The notes: generated by a model from the sequence alone, not told the origin. A DNA stretch of 64,000 nt from Colletotrichum lupini (GCF_023278565.1 NC_064681.1:3472001-3536000), one strand, 5' to 3'. Positions 11,992 through 25,187 are shown, numbered from the stretch's first letter. Numbers and translations: made by a program.

Positions 11992-14900
11992 ATAGCGCTC
12001 ACTTCGCCCTTAGAATTCGGACGATTAGTCGCGACCCGTAATAAAGAAGAACTACGAGCTTATTAGGCCCGTTATAAGGTATTTAAGAACGACTAAAGAA
12101 ACTAAGAAATCCTCTACTAATAGCTTCTAAATATAACTCCTAGTACGAACCTTTCGACTTCCTCGAGCACGAGTAACCTATAGAACTAAGCCGGGTTTCT
12201 TTTTATAAAGCTAGCTATGCTACTTACTTTACGTAAATAAATCTATCCCTATACTACACTTATAAAAAGGATCTATATGCTTAAGAGTATTTAAAAATAA
12301 TAAGAGCTCGATACTAAATACGAGTAACTTATAGCTTACGAACGTAATACTATTAATACGTATATTAAAGTCCTCGCTTAGTAGTTAATAAAATTAGTTA
12401 ACGCTATATTATATAAATACGTATTTTAAAAAGCTATTAAGAACGGCGCTAAGTTTAGTATATAGTAAATCGTTAGATATTTAAAATAAGAATTTGCGCC
12501 CCCCGAACTAGTAATAAGGAATACGGTTCGAGAGGAATACCGATAAGCCCTTAATAAAGCGAGGATTAGAATTAACCCCTAACGCTAATATAAAGAGTAA
12601 TAGTCCGCTTACTTCCGAGCTAAAACGTACGATATTCTGGAAATTAATAAAGAGATCGCCGTACTTAACTTCTTAGTTATAGTTAAGTCTAGATTTAACC
12701 CTATATAGGACTAACGTATATATAAGACTTTTAGTAAATTAATAGCCTTCGGAACGTATACGAGGACCCTTAAGGGGATTACGTATATATTTAGCTTAGT
12801 AACTTAGGACGTATATACTAAACGACTTTTAGGTTAAAAAGGGGCTTATTTTACTTTTATTAGACGCTCTAACTTAGTTAACGACGTAAATAATAAGGGT
12901 AACGTTATATACCTTTATAATTACGCATACCCGTAGCGCCCTACGGCGTATTAAAAATTAAAATAGGTACTTATAGGCCGAAACGCTAGTAAGTTATTAA
13001 TACGAATACTAAGGAGCTATATAAAAAAAGTCCTCGCCGCTATTAAATTAAGTAAATAGAAATCACTTTACGGTAAGCTTAAGAAAGCTAGTTAGTTAAG
13101 GAATAATAGAACCCCTAAGAAACCTAAGTTTTTAAAAGGATCCTCTAACTAACCTATAGCGAGCTTATTAGTAAACTAAGACGAGGGCTACGTAGTTACT
13201 ATATTTATAAAGAGTTAGGACTTAGAAATAAACGCAATCTTTAGTACCCCTATAAGTAGCGCTTACCCCCTTTTTTAGAGCACGGTAATAAATAGCTATA
13301 GAGTAATATATTTAATTAATAACAAGAGCCTACTTAAACCCGAGAGTTACGTACTATTAAGTAATAAAGACTATATTAAATTAGGAACTACTATACTACC
13401 TATTACTATACGTAGTACTTATATTATAAAGGGCGTCTTAAATAGACCTAAAGGAAAGGGAACTTACGATCTAAAGCTCTAGAACGTCGCTTATGTCGAG
13501 GGATTTTATATTAATATAGTCTTAAAAACTTTGCTAAATAGAAGCGCACTTTAATACTACGGTCTAGATTATACTTTATAATAAGGAACGCTTTATAAGA
13601 GCACTATTAAAAAGCAGCTTATCTAAAAGAATAATCTAGTCTTCCTCGAATATAAGCTCCTCTAATCCTATCCTTCTTTTATAAACCTTAAGCGTATTTT
13701 ATAGAGCTTAGCTAGTATTATACTACTAATTAGCTATAGAAAATTCCGTTACTTATATTAACGTACCCGTAAGAGGTCTAATAGCGCGCTCTTTTAGTAC
13801 CTTAAAATAGGTTATCTCGGACTTAATACTCTTCGTTAATTATTATATAAAACTCGAGGTGTGCGTATTAAACCTCTATTATAAGTTAAGTATAAAGTAT
13901 ATATATTATCCGAAGCTAAGATAGTAGTCTTAAGAGGACTACCCTCGAGAAGAGCCTCACGGCTATAGTACCGTATATACTAAGATCTCTTTTATTTTAA
14001 ACTATCTCTTAGTAAATAATAATATATATTTATAGCTTCTAATGAATATAATAAGTAGCTTAGGGGGTTCCCTTTAAAAATAAAAATAAAAGAAGAAGTG
14101 CTTTTCGTACTATAGAGCCTCGAAGTAGCGATTCGTTATTAAAAAAGGACTCTAATTTACTTCTTTAGAAGTAATAATAAGACCGCTCTCTTAATTATAA
14201 ACGTTAGATACGTATATAAGACGTAGTATAGCGAGCTAGGAATCGGAATAGAACTTTTACCTCTATATACAAAGGAACCCATAAGTAACGTTAAAAAAGC
14301 AGGTTAACTCGTAATTACTAAAGCTTATAAGATATGCCTTTTTATAAACCTCTTTACGAATTTATAAAATAAAATAGTACTAGTAGCAATCTTTATTTAT
14401 AATATTACCCTACGGGAGGCTAATAAAAGAGATTCGCTTATTATAATAAAAATTAACTAGTAAAAGCGGTATTAATACTAATAATAGATAGGTTACTAAG
14501 TACGGGATTCTAAACCGGTTACCCCGTATCTTAGTAGCCTCTATATATATAACTACTAAGCATACCCTCTTTATAAGGATTATAAAAGGGGTATATATTA
14601 AAAGGAGTTTAAAGTGCTTCCCCGCGGGTATATAGGATACCTAGTTAGATATATATTAAAAACGCATAACTTATATAAGGTCTAGGTGCCCGCGCTCGAG
14701 TAGGTATTTATTATAAGAAATATTAAGTTTAATAAAGAAGTCTTTTATAATCCCGTATACGAGGAATAAGCTATCGTGGGCGAGTAAGCAAATCTAGTAA
14801 TTTAAGAAATATAAGAACTCTTTAATACTAATAATAAGTTAATTCGAGCACTCGGGGAAGTAGATCTAGACTTCGGAAATACTAGTACTTAAGATAACTC

Positions 14901-17291
14901 TATAGTTAAGGATAGTATTATTATTAGATTTTTAACTATTTAGGACGCTAAGTAACCGATAGACGTACTCTAGGGTGCGGTAAATAAAGCTAAAGAGGCT
15001 AATATAGTCTTATTATTATTATTAACTTTTAAGATAACCCCCTTATACGAGCTTAGTGGTAGGAGTAAAAAAGGGGATATAGTAACCGGGTTATAAACGG
15101 CTCTGCGTAGTCTATAGTCCTCCTTACGAGCGCTTATATACATTATAGAGGTTCTTAAGCCTTTAATTTTTAATAGCTCTTAGTAGAACGCTAGAGCACG
15201 CGGTAGATAAAGTGCTAATTATAAGGAAGTAATTCTTAATACTAAAGTCGACGTTAGTAGGGAACCTTTATAATAAACCTCTACTATTATATAAAAACAG
15301 AGCTTATAAGAACTGCCTTATTAAGTACTAAGTAAAGCTCTATTAGGTCCTAGACGCTTAAACTAGGCCTATAGACCTTTATAACGCTTCGATAGTAATA
15401 TCTTTACGACGCTTTTATATTCGAATATAAGAGACGGCGATTATTATAACCGTCTCTAAGACTACTTTTTCTCTACCTTTATACTTAATTAGTAAAAAGC
15501 TATAGAGGAAAGTAGTATAGGATATATAATACTCTATTAAGTAATAAAAGGAGCAGTTTATAGGACCTATTTAGAGCGCTCCGGAGGAGTTTAAAAACTA
15601 CGACTTACTAAAGTTAACTTCTAAAGCTTACTAAAGAAGTTTAGTAATATTAAATATCTCTTATTATAATTATAAAAGTTACTTAGGGATACTATAGACG
15701 TAGAAATAAAAAAGCTAAGGGATATTAATATATAAGAAGAGGTCGACCGTGATCCTAAATAAGGGATCCCATTTTTATTAAAGTAAGTATATACTTATAA
15801 GCACGACGTTAATAACGAGGTTAGCGAGGTAAAAGCACGTATATATATAAGGGGGGATATATAACTACTTAACCCCTTATAAAATACGTACGCTTCGACG
15901 CTCGCTACAAAGGCCTTTAGGCTTATAATAATAATAGCTACCTAATTCGACCTTAAGGTAGACTAGTATAATACTATTAACGCATTCTTTAACGCGCCTC
16001 TTAAGAATAAAAAGCTAGTAATTATTAAACTCTTAGAGGGATATAAGGTTATTAATAAAATAAATAAACTTTAATACGCTTTATATAGCCTCCGAGACTT
16101 ACTAATTCTCTAGTTCTAAACTTTTACCTCTATACTTCGTAATATAAATATAATATATAACTATAAAGAAATCTATATTTACTAAACCGTAGATAGGAAG
16201 ATAATACTAGTATTTTACGTCGATAACTTTATTATTCTATACTATCGAGACGACTAAAAGGCAGCTTAGGGGATCGTCGACGGTATAAAAGAATATATTA
16301 ACCTTAAGGAGAATAGACTAATTAATTACTTCCTCGGAGTACGGATTTTATAAGACCGTACTATTTATAAGGTTTATTTTATTTATGACGTATATATCGA
16401 GCGAGTTACTAAGCGCTTCGACTTTATAAATTTACTATATTTAGCTACCCCTCTTTCTTAAGAAGAGTTTAAACTAAACGAGGGGTAAGTAATAAAGGAG
16501 GAAATAAAGAGCTACTAAGAGAAGGTCGGGAGTATACTTTATATAGCTATTATAATTAGACTAGACGTCGCCTTTACTTATTCGTAATTATTACGGTTCC
16601 TAACTAACCTAATCGTAACTTATATTAAAGTAATTAACTACTATATCCGATATTTTTATATAACGAGATATCTTACGCTCTACCTCGGTAATATACTAAG
16701 TGCGCAATTATTACTTCTAATTAGAAATACTAGCTTCGTAAATAACGAGGTAATACGACGATTATCTTAGGAATATATAATATTCTTTTTTAGTAGCCTA
16801 ATTTAATAGAAATTAGCACGCTAGGTAATAGTTACGACGTTAATTACCAAAGCTAAGCTTCTTTACTTTAAGGAAACTGCAAAAGAGACCATGGCTCTAA
16901 AGCGCCTTTTTAAGGATATTACCCTTAACCTAAGAGAAGTATAGTTAGTTAATTACGATAATTAGTAAACGATTCGACTCGTCGTATTAAAAGGAGGAAG
17001 AAAAATAATAGCTAGGCGACGCCGCGAGAATTTAAATATACATAAGGCGGCTAGGTAGCCTCGCCCTTAGTAATTTATATACTAGAAGTAGTAGAATACG
17101 CGCTATTCCGGGTTAGGATTCTATTTACTTTAAATAAAGGGATATATTTATAATAAACGCGGTTTAAAAGACGCGTATCCCTTGCGCTTAATTTTCTTTT
17201 ATTTATATTTAACTAAATTAGGCCTTTATAAAAGTACTTAGAGATTTTATCTTAAGCATAATAGCTCCCTAGTGGTAGTAATTAAGGGGTA

Positions 17292-17468
17292 TATTACGTA
17301 ATAGGGATAGTAATCGCACCTTATAAAGTGCCCGTTACGTGCTAAATTACGTATTTATCTTAGATATCGTGTATATAGACCTTCTCTTTTTGTCTATTTC
17401 TACTTTGATAGTTAAGCCACTTTTACCACACTCCGTATGCCCATTGCTGCGTGCCATAACTCGTGACA
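17292..17468 (+). repeat. 3' LTR of outer Copia element (177 bp)
   Basis: Ends CTCGTGACA, followed by the target copy TAAAT at 17469-17473, after which host sequence resumes. It is the least RIP-changed of the three 177-bp LTRs at its 3' half. Confidence 0.93.
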
Positions 17469-17473
17469 TAAAT

Positions 17474-20313
17474 CGACCCCCAGGCTTCCTTCGAGACTAC
17501 CCACTGACTATTTACTAGACACGTTATCTATGCTCGGAAACCTTGTAAACCATCAATAACATAGCGCGAGATTTAAATAGGGTCTGTGAATTGTACACTC
17601 TGCAGTGATAATTCACACCTGTCGCCCGTTTGGAAGTTGGACAGTGCTAGACAGCCAGCCACGAGCAGCAGGCCAATCTAACCATTCCCGAAAAAGTTTG
17701 GGTCTTATCTGCTTCTCTTTTCTTCCAGTTCCAATAAAGTAATGAGCTTTTTCTGGAGGCTCCATGATTTCCCAAAGACCCTTGACTTTTGCAATAACCT
17801 GATACCGATGTGCACCGCTATTTCCCTCCCTTACTGTCGATCCCACGTCGAGATTTCGGGAATCAGCCTGGCCAGCTGTGTCCTTGTCTTTCCCTTCTGA
17901 ACAGTCCCTTCTAAACCGTCTTCCTAAGCAGGCTATTTCTCAGCGATTTCCTCGACTACCCAGCAGGTACTCAAAGAACGGATCCCCGGCCGGGGCAAAA
18001 ACTCCTGTTGGATTACGAGGCAGAAAAGGGGCCCTATTAGGTAGTTAGGTAGGGGTAGTAGGTAGGCAGTCTGGGCCCGTGCAGACGGACCCTTCCACCT
18101 ACTTACACCCACTGAGGGATCGTGGGCTCTGCCCACGATCTTCCCCTCCTACACACTTAATACGCAATAGACCTATACTAACCTATTGACCTCGTCGCGA
18201 CCGAAAGGTCTGACCTGCCTACGTATATACTAATACGCAGGTTCTCGCCTATCCGATACGGCGGCTAATTTTTAAACGTTATTATCGCTGGAGGATAAGT
18301 TACGAAAGGCAAGAATGTAATTGTATCAGTATCTTAAAGCGATCGCCCCCGAGGGCACGCCCATTTTCATCGATTGCTGTCCTAAATTACGAAAGTGGGA
18401 TTCCACAGATGCAGAATATCGAGGTCTGCTGCACGAATTTGGAGGAGTCAGACCGTACGAACTCGAAATGGAAATTATCCTAGAACGCTTTAGAGAAACG
18501 GACTCGAAGGAGATTCGCTTTCGTTGGCTAAAGTGCCAGAGCGACGTCGAAAGAAAGAAAGATTTGCTAAGAAATAGTCGGCGCAGTATCCAGGAGTTCG
18601 TACAATATTGGCATGTATGAGTAGAGTATTCTCTTAAACATGTACCGTCTTTGTTCTACTTCATGCCGCCAGTAATACTAAAATTATGTATTGGACATTG
18701 TAGGCAGCAATACCACGCTACTAGCTTACAGCCTTAGCTCCTGGCCGACAATATTAGAGCTCTGAATACATAGTGTTTGTGCCAACCCTTTCTCAATACG
18801 CGCGGGAAAACAGAGCTCTCGCTGGCGCCAACCAGCCATGACGCTGTTCCCGCAGAGCTCAGCGCGTGTTTATCCAGGCTTCGGAGTTCGCGGCATACAG
18901 CTTCATGACATGCCCTGCCCCGACTAGCCTCAACAGGTTTGCATCCCCTGGCAGAGTTGACGTCCCTAGACACAAGCCGACATATCGAATTGTGCTCAGA
19001 TAGCAGTTCGAGTCCTGATGTGGAGACAACATCCATACGACTTCATTTTCGCAGTCCAGAAGTAACGATGCGGGCTTGGGGGAGCCAAAATGCCTCACGA
19101 TCGCCTGAAGACGGAAAGTCTGCCCATCCGGGGGGTTGATGCTACGTAGGTGTTGATATAACGAGGATGTTAGTTAATCTTACTTCTCATATTCCCCCCA
19201 CTTTTAAGCAGCAAGGCACTATGGTACAGGTAGCAAAACATCCACGTGAAGGCGTGAAGAAGACGCCAAATGCAAGTGCCAAAAATACTTCCCCTCATTT
19301 CTTCATTATGATATGTTCCTTCCATGGTCACTGTGACAGTGTTCGTAGGCTCCGTCTTGCTCCAATATGCAAAGTTTGTCATTCAGTCCTGCAAAGTTAG
19401 CTTCGAGTTCACTGTAAGTAGCGTCAAAGAAAACCAAAGTTCCAATATTAATTGAGACATTAAGCTGTCATGCGGCGTAAAACATATCAAAGACTGCATA
19501 GATAGTCTAGATCAATGTAGCATTGCATTTGGTGCATCGTGGGAAGTGTCTTGGCTTGGCCGAGGGAACTCCTAATAGCGAGTTCTCCAAAAGTTGTAGC
19601 CATTTCTCGTCTTGAACATATTTTGACCAATCAGAGCAAGATTGAATAGGCGCGTGTGTTATCTAGTCGCCGTCCAGCCTATCTATCCGCATTAGGGTTA
19701 CCTAATCACCATCTTGCAACCCTGTGCACTGCGGCACGGCTGATGTAGCCAAAGATGCCTAATATACATGCGGGTAACTGATTGGTCAATCATCTCCTGA
19801 AAGTGGAATGAAGCCCCTCGCTGGAAGACATAGCCCTAAAGGAACCCATACAGTTGCCATGGGTAGTACTAGTGTGATGTGAGAATACCATCGTTGCTCA
19901 ATGCGGTTCTTCCCCGAACATGTGATGAGTGCAGCCTCGGACTCAAGGGTGGAGCATTTCTCAAGCTGTGAATCCAACCATGGCCTGTAATTTTTGTCCC
20001 TCTACCTAGTCTTTAGCTTGAGGTCTCCTTGTGGGTCTGAATGCGAGTTGGAGCGAGTGACTCGTCTAAGTCTTCGCTGTGAAGCTTGGGAGACGTATTA
20101 GTTGACAACTCAACTGCAGCGACATCGCCCAGGGTATATCGCCCGGCTGAATGAGGCTATCGTTGCTTTCAAGAAGCGAATGTTACATTGATGAAGCGAA
20201 GTGGGGGAGAAGCCTCGCCTAGGCTGGGCCGTAGAGGCATCCTCAGGAGCTGCTTAGAGTTGCGAAGCTGAGGGATGATGGGGAAAGAAGCCAAGAAGGC
20301 TCTTCAATCTGAA
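17474..20313. other. Host sequence with no recognised gene (about 2.8 kb)
   Basis: Base composition is normal and there is no RIP. Two stretches look weakly protein-like: minus strand 17613-17846 (77 codons, no ATG at its open end) and plus strand about 18324-18620 (YLKAIAPEGTPIFIDCCPKL... to a stop at 18618-18620, charged and helix-like, also without an in-frame ATG). They could be exons of a decayed or intron-split gene. I do not recognise them and cannot build a gene model. A perfect hairpin lies at 18118-18140. Confidence 0.5.
18118..18140. repeat. Perfect inverted repeat, 10-bp arms, 3-nt loop
   Basis: GATCGTGGGC and GCCCACGATC are exact reverse complements separated by TCT. The function is unknown. 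Confidence 0.85.
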
Positions 20314-20320
20314 TATAAAA
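20314..20320 (+). promoter_or_regulatory. TATA box of the secreted-protein gene
   Basis: TATAAAA lies 134 bp upstream of the ATG at 20448, leaving room for a leader of about 100 nt. It is a good core promoter match on the coding strand. Confidence 0.6.
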
Positions 20321-20447
20321 GGACACGACTGGAACTCTTTTTTAGACAGTGAGCCTACTGATAATTCAGAAGACAACAATCGACCTCGACTCCTCAGTCC
20401 ACTCCATCAAAATCTTGAATTTCAAGCCTCAAACTAAATCCCTTGCA

Positions 20448-21053
20448 ATGCATCTATCTCTTTCTCTCGTTGCAGCTCTCGCCGCCGCTTCAGCAGCCTT
20501 CAGAATCCCCGAGGGCGCAACCGACGGCACCTATCTAGCCTACTACGACGAGTCGGGCAATGAGGTCCACGTCAAAGACCCCAATCCCATCACTGTGGCC
20601 GGCCTCGCCTCGGCTGACACTCAGGCGCGAGCCGTGAAGCGGCCTGGCCTCTCTCGGGTCCGCCGCTCCCCGGCCCCCACCGAGCTCTTCGAGCGTGCGG
20701 CCACAGTGTGGTGCGGCTGCGGCAACTTCTTGAACAACATCGACTGTGACCGCGCCGTCCAACAGATCAAGAACGATATCAATGCTGCAGGCGGCCAGTC
20801 CGACGTTGGACCTGGCCTCGCGTGGTACAAGATTAGCGGCAACGTTGTCGTGTTCCTTTGCGGCCGTGGGCCTGGCAGTGGCCGCATCACCGAGGCTAGC
20901 TTCGCTGCGGGTCTCTCGACTATCACGAGCGCTTGTGGCTACTATGTCGCCGGAACCATCGAGAATGGCAACCTTGACGTCGGCTACATGCTCAATGATC
21001 CCAATGTTTGGTTCTGCAACAGCGCCCGAGGGTCTAGCGTGCATCAGTGCTAG
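20448..21053 (+). CDS. Small cysteine-rich secreted protein (effector-like)
   Basis: This intronless gene encodes 201 aa. The frame is open further upstream (to 20349), but the ATG at 20448 puts a clear signal peptide first (MHLSLSLVAALAAASAAF) and follows the TATA box at a normal distance. A pro-region of about 70 residues carries dibasic sites (VKRPG, RVRRS) suited to a Kex2-type protease. The mature part starts near TVWCGCGNFL and has about seven cysteines (CGC, DCD, FLCGRG, SACGYY, WFCNS, terminal HQC). I recall similar lineage-expanded secreted proteins in Sordariomycetes with the same CG...DC...CG spacing, but no named domain fits well. A role outside the cell (host interaction or competition) is inference. 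The gene lies alone, 3 kb from a transposon block. Confidence 0.82.
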   Translation: MHLSLSLVAALAAASAAFRIPEGATDGTYLAYYDESGNEVHVKDPNPITVAGLASADTQARAVKRPGLSRVRRSPAPTELFERAATVWCGCGNFLNNIDCDRAVQQIKNDINAAGGQSDVGPGLAWYKISGNVVVFLCGRGPGSGRITEASFAAGLSTITSACGYYVAGTIENGNLDVGYMLNDPNVWFCNSARGSSVHQC

Positions 21054-21678
21054 TTCGTTGCAGGGCTTGCTCCAATCTCATTGCACTCGTGTGAGGGTCG
21101 ATGTTAAACTTGCTGCCATTCGTTGGATTCAAGCGTTCTTGTGCAACGATGCACAAGAACTTGTGTTGAAGTTGGTCATTCTCGTTGTGTGGGACTTGGC
21201 CGATGTTTGGAGAACTAGTATCATTCTTATTGCTCAGCAACCCTTGAAGTTAAATAAGTCATGGAAAGTACATAGAGGACGATAATTCAATCTCGCAATG
21301 GACTTACCTATTTTGTATACTCGCCAATTTTGTGCCATTTGAGATTTATTGAACTGTTAAAGGAGATGTCTCAGCATTCATTCAGCCAAAAACGGAAGGA
21401 TTCTTTCGCAGTGAGGCGAAGAGAGCAAAGAAAAGCTCACAACCACCTATCGTCGAATAAACTACCTGAGGCAATGTAGAAGTGCATGTTTCGTTACTAA
21501 GTTTTATGTTTCTATGTATAAGTATAAAATACAAGTTCGAATACCAAAAGTCCAGTACAAGTAGTAAAGTTTTACAAGTGAAAGTATACTCTCTGCACTC
21601 CCTCGGCCCACCTCGTCAGATGTACATGATTTTCACACAATATCTTACAAGACTCTAGGAGAGTCAACTTCAGATCAT
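21054..21678. other. Convergent intergenic region (3' ends of two genes)
   Basis: The secreted-protein gene (+) and the multicopper oxidase gene (-) converge here. AT-rich runs near 21490-21560 could hold polyadenylation signals on either strand. No gene seen. Confidence 0.5.
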
Positions 21679-23557
21679 CTACTGAGGTCCATCAATAGCA
21701 GCCTGTGCAGCTCTCTTGACACGTCTCATCTTGACGCCGCCACGAGTGGACCAGTACTGATCCAGCCTCGTTGTGACCTCATCAACATTGTTGTAAGGTT
21801 GAAGCGATGCCATGAACTGCACTTTCTGCGTAATAGCATCAGCGCTAAAAGCCGTAGCTGTAACCGGAACAGCTCTCCATCTAGCCTCCATTGGGTCGGC
21901 AAAGGAAGTCTCGTTGTACCCGAAATCGGCTAGGGCCGTCACGTTGAATGCCGCCATCATCTCGTGGTCCTCATGGATGAGGTTATGGCAGTGGAACATG
22001 TACACGCCATCCCATGGAGCATAATGCGCCTCAACGCGGACTACCTCACCAGCGTCAAGCCAAACCACATCCTTCAGACCAGCGGCCTCATATGGAAGGA
22101 CGGGTCTCTTCGCCTTCGTGCGGCTGAGGACGCGGAAGTCGACGAGGTGCACGTGGATGGGATGCGTCCAGCCGCCGCCGCCGTTCTCAAACTCCCAAAT
22201 CTCGACCTTGCCGCGAGGCACGTTGGCAAGGATGCGGTTCTTGACGTCGCTGAAGCCGACACCGTTGATCTTCCAGCCGCCGCCCTGGCGGTGGAACAGG
22301 AACTTGCGGTCGACGCCGTTGCCCTGCGACGGCGGGAAGGGGACGTTGCGGAGGTTGGCGGGAACGACGGCATTGTCGACAACGGCAGGCTTGCTGACGA
22401 CGAAGCGCATCACCTGGTTGGTGAAGCCGTAGTCCTTATCCTTACCGACGTCGTCCTGGTTGCGGAGCGTGATGTTTTGGCCCGCAAACTGGCTGAAATC
22501 GAAGACGACCTCCCAGCGCTCGGCCATGGAGATAGTCAGGGTGGAGGATGTGATGGGGCCCGTGAGGAGGCCTGCATCGGAGGCGATGACTTGGAAAGGA
22601 ACGTTGGCGCCGCCGGTCTGGCGCTGGAAGTAGAGGATGAAGGATCGTGAGACGGCGGAGTTCAGGAAGCGGAGGCGGTACTTGCGGGGTTCGACCTTGA
22701 AGAAGGGCCAGGGTTGGCCGTTGACATGGATAACGTCGCCCCAAAGGCTGTCGGTCTCGCCAGCGGGAGAGAAGAGAGAACCGTCATTGTTGTATTGCTT
22801 AGATGACAAGACGAGAGGGATATCGTTTACGCCGTATCCGGTGGGGAGGCCGAGAGCATCCTCTGCGGGATCCTGGATGATGTAGGCACCGGCCTGACCA
22901 AAGTATGCATTGACGGCAGTCTGACATTCGTGGTCAGCTAGATGAGACCAAGACAAGGCCTAAGAAACTTACGATATCCATCGCGTGGTCATGGTACCAC
23001 AGGAAGCGCCCACTCTGGCTGTTGGGGTAGTAGTAATCCTTGTACTGGCCAGGCTGAATGCGATCCTCCGCCCACCCGTCCCAAGGTGCCCTCTGACATG
23101 GCATTAGACAAGTGGCAAGATATGATGGGGCTCGAGAGACTTACAGAAGGCGAACCGTGGAGATGCACCGCACTCGGCAGAACAGCCTTGTTGGTGAATC
23201 TGACAACCGTCTCCCGTCCCCTGGGCACCAAGAAGGTAGGACCAGGAGAGATGCCATCATAGCCCACAAGCGAGGCCGGTCCCTTGTTGGGATAGACCTG
23301 CTGCTTGAATGGAACGATGTCGACCTCGTAGTAATCGATCTGCTTGTTTGTGACCGGGTTCGTGATCGACCTTGGTTGTCATCAGTATGCTAGTCAAGGA
23401 TTAGGGGCTGCATATCTCACATCTTGGGCTGCTTCACCGGCGGAATCGGCAGAGGAAACTGGTAAAAGTACTTGTACTCGGGACTCAACCAGTCCTTTGC
23501 CGATGACCCTTCAAAGAGGGCCATCGCCGCCACGAGGTGAGAAGCTCGGAAGAACAT
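21679..23557 (-). CDS. Multicopper oxidase of the bilirubin oxidase type
   Basis: Predicted 574 aa from four exons: 23557-23421, 23370-23145, 23092-22973 and 22920-21679. All introns are about 50 nt with GT-AG ends, and the frames join cleanly. The N-terminus MFFRASHLVAAMALFEGSSA is a signal peptide, so the enzyme is likely extracellular. All four copper motifs are present: HLHG (about 115-118), WYHDH (153-157), HPIHVH (414-419) and HCHNLIHEDHEM (471-482). In the last motif the residue after the T1 His is positioned as Met, giving a Met-ligated T1 copper as in bilirubin oxidases and CotA-like enzymes. Length equals the known fungal bilirubin oxidase (about 572 aa). Such enzymes oxidise tetrapyrroles or phenols and reduce O2 to water. 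A laccase-like role on pigments is an alternative. Confidence 0.93.
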
Positions 23558-25187
23558 CTTGTCAAGAGAGTGAAGGGGAGGGAAGGGAATTCGACGCGAG
23601 GGAAGCTGGGTATCGTTTCAGAGACGAAGGTTGGCCTGGTGATCCAACATCAATAGGTTACCAGGTGATCATGGCTTATATATGCCGTTGTAGTGACCAA
23701 GGTTTTGGCCTGTATCCGTATTCCCCATCATGATGGGAGAAAAACACCCGAGTGGCGTCGCCTGGGCATCCAGGCTATCGCCGCCTTGTCGTCCATGGCC
23801 AAGACTGTCCGAACATACATAGCAGCGGAAGCCCAGATGTGTTCCCTGGGTTATGGCTCAGGCTTCGTGACTCGAGAGTACATTCTTCTTTGCGCCGTAG
23901 GAAGAGAGTCTAGAACCTTAGAATAGCACTTCTCGCAGTGATCGGATGAACTGTGTAAGGTCAGCGCGTATAGGAAAAAGGCAGCTACTCCTGCAGAAAC
24001 TATGACATCCTCCCCCACTTTCCGTGCAGGGCCTCAAGATCTTCCTGCTCTATGTTGCTTTGGTCGGAAAGGATCAAGCATCGCCAAGTCGATTGACGGA
24101 GTGCGCATCGGGTGACCCGAAGAATTGGTTTGGCTGCGAGGCTTCGGGACCCGTGCATGCATTTGCAAGCTGCACATTCGGCTATTGTAAGTCAGAGCCA
24201 ACTGTGCCATTAAGGGGGCATCATCGAAAATAGCGGAAATCGCAGAGTCCGGTGTTCTTGGCATCTGGAGATGACCCCCATCCCCCATGGAGACCGCCTT
24301 CAAGATATCCACAGCCAGCCCAGCACGCACCCTCGGCGCGGGATCGAACAGAGCATAAGCAGACCGCAATGCAAGTGCATAGCATCTATGCCGCTCGCTG
24401 TTAAGGTCGAGAGGTGCAGGCTGCTGTAGCAACATGGACTGCCAAGGCGCGCCGGCACGAACGTGTGTTTCCCCACGGACATGAAAATGGCAATGGTGAA
24501 TAATTCCCCTTTTCGACATTTGCATTTGAGGTTACACGAATGGGCTCGAAAATTGTTTGGTGAGCCTGTAAGGAGCTGGCAATAATCCCTTCGCAACAAT
24601 TTCCTCGGTGGCAGCTAATGTCAATCGCGAGGTTTATTTGCCGCCGGCATATCAACACACCCGTTCAGTTGAAGGATGACGGACGCCTCTTGGTGATCTT
24701 TTCGAGTGGCGCTTCAAGCTAGTGACGGTTCTTGATGAAGACCATCCGAAGGCCCGGACGCGCCCCCCTGAAACTGACGCTCTAGCTCGGATGGAAAGAC
24801 TCGGGGCTGACAGCTAGCTCATGTCGTGCAAGGCTCGTGAGCCACGTATCGATTCTGACTTCCCACGCAGATCCGATCTTAGGCTCGCGTGATGGATGGT
24901 GACAGATCATTCGATATATGCTTTTTTTCAGGCGACAGCGAACTTCGTCCAACTCCGGGCTCCGCTAAAGGCGAAGAGGTCAAGGAACAGCAGAGTCTCG
25001 AGCTGAACAACATTGTCGGACTTAGCCGGGGTGAAGGCCGGTGCTTGGACCCACTTACGCTCCGTGCCGATCCCGCGTGTAATTCACGACTCCAAACTTT
25101 CTCCAAGCCCGCGAGAACACTACAAATACCACGGCATCAACCAAGCAAACATGGCATAATTCAATGATGTAAAAAAGCAAAATAAAA
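23558..25187. other. Intergenic region, promoter of the oxidase gene and no other gene
   Basis: About 1.6 kb between the oxidase start and the tRNA-Pro. Overlapping short frames on both strands carry no motif. A TATA element for the oxidase is listed separately. Confidence 0.5.
23675..23682 (-). promoter_or_regulatory. TATA box of the multicopper oxidase gene
   Basis: On the minus strand the sequence reads TATATAAG, about 118 bp upstream of the ATG at 23557. Confidence 0.6.

Larger units (their letters stand above)
4854..17468 (+). mobile_element. Ty1/Copia retrotransposon (outer element), RIP-degraded
   Basis: Two 177-bp LTRs (4854-5030 and 17292-17468) are flanked by the 5-bp target duplication TAAAT (4849-4853 and 17469-17473). 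Removing the inner element (5276-11991) and one target copy leaves about 5.9 kb, normal for Copia. The + strand still spells pol despite many stops. A reverse transcriptase block at about 15870-16360 includes FYVDN (YVDD with D changed to N) at 16213-16227. RNase H remnants (KETMALKRLF, then a QTIRL-type end) occupy about 16850-16990. A purine tract (17283-17290) precedes the 3' LTR. The family is the same as the element at the left window edge. Confidence 0.93.
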
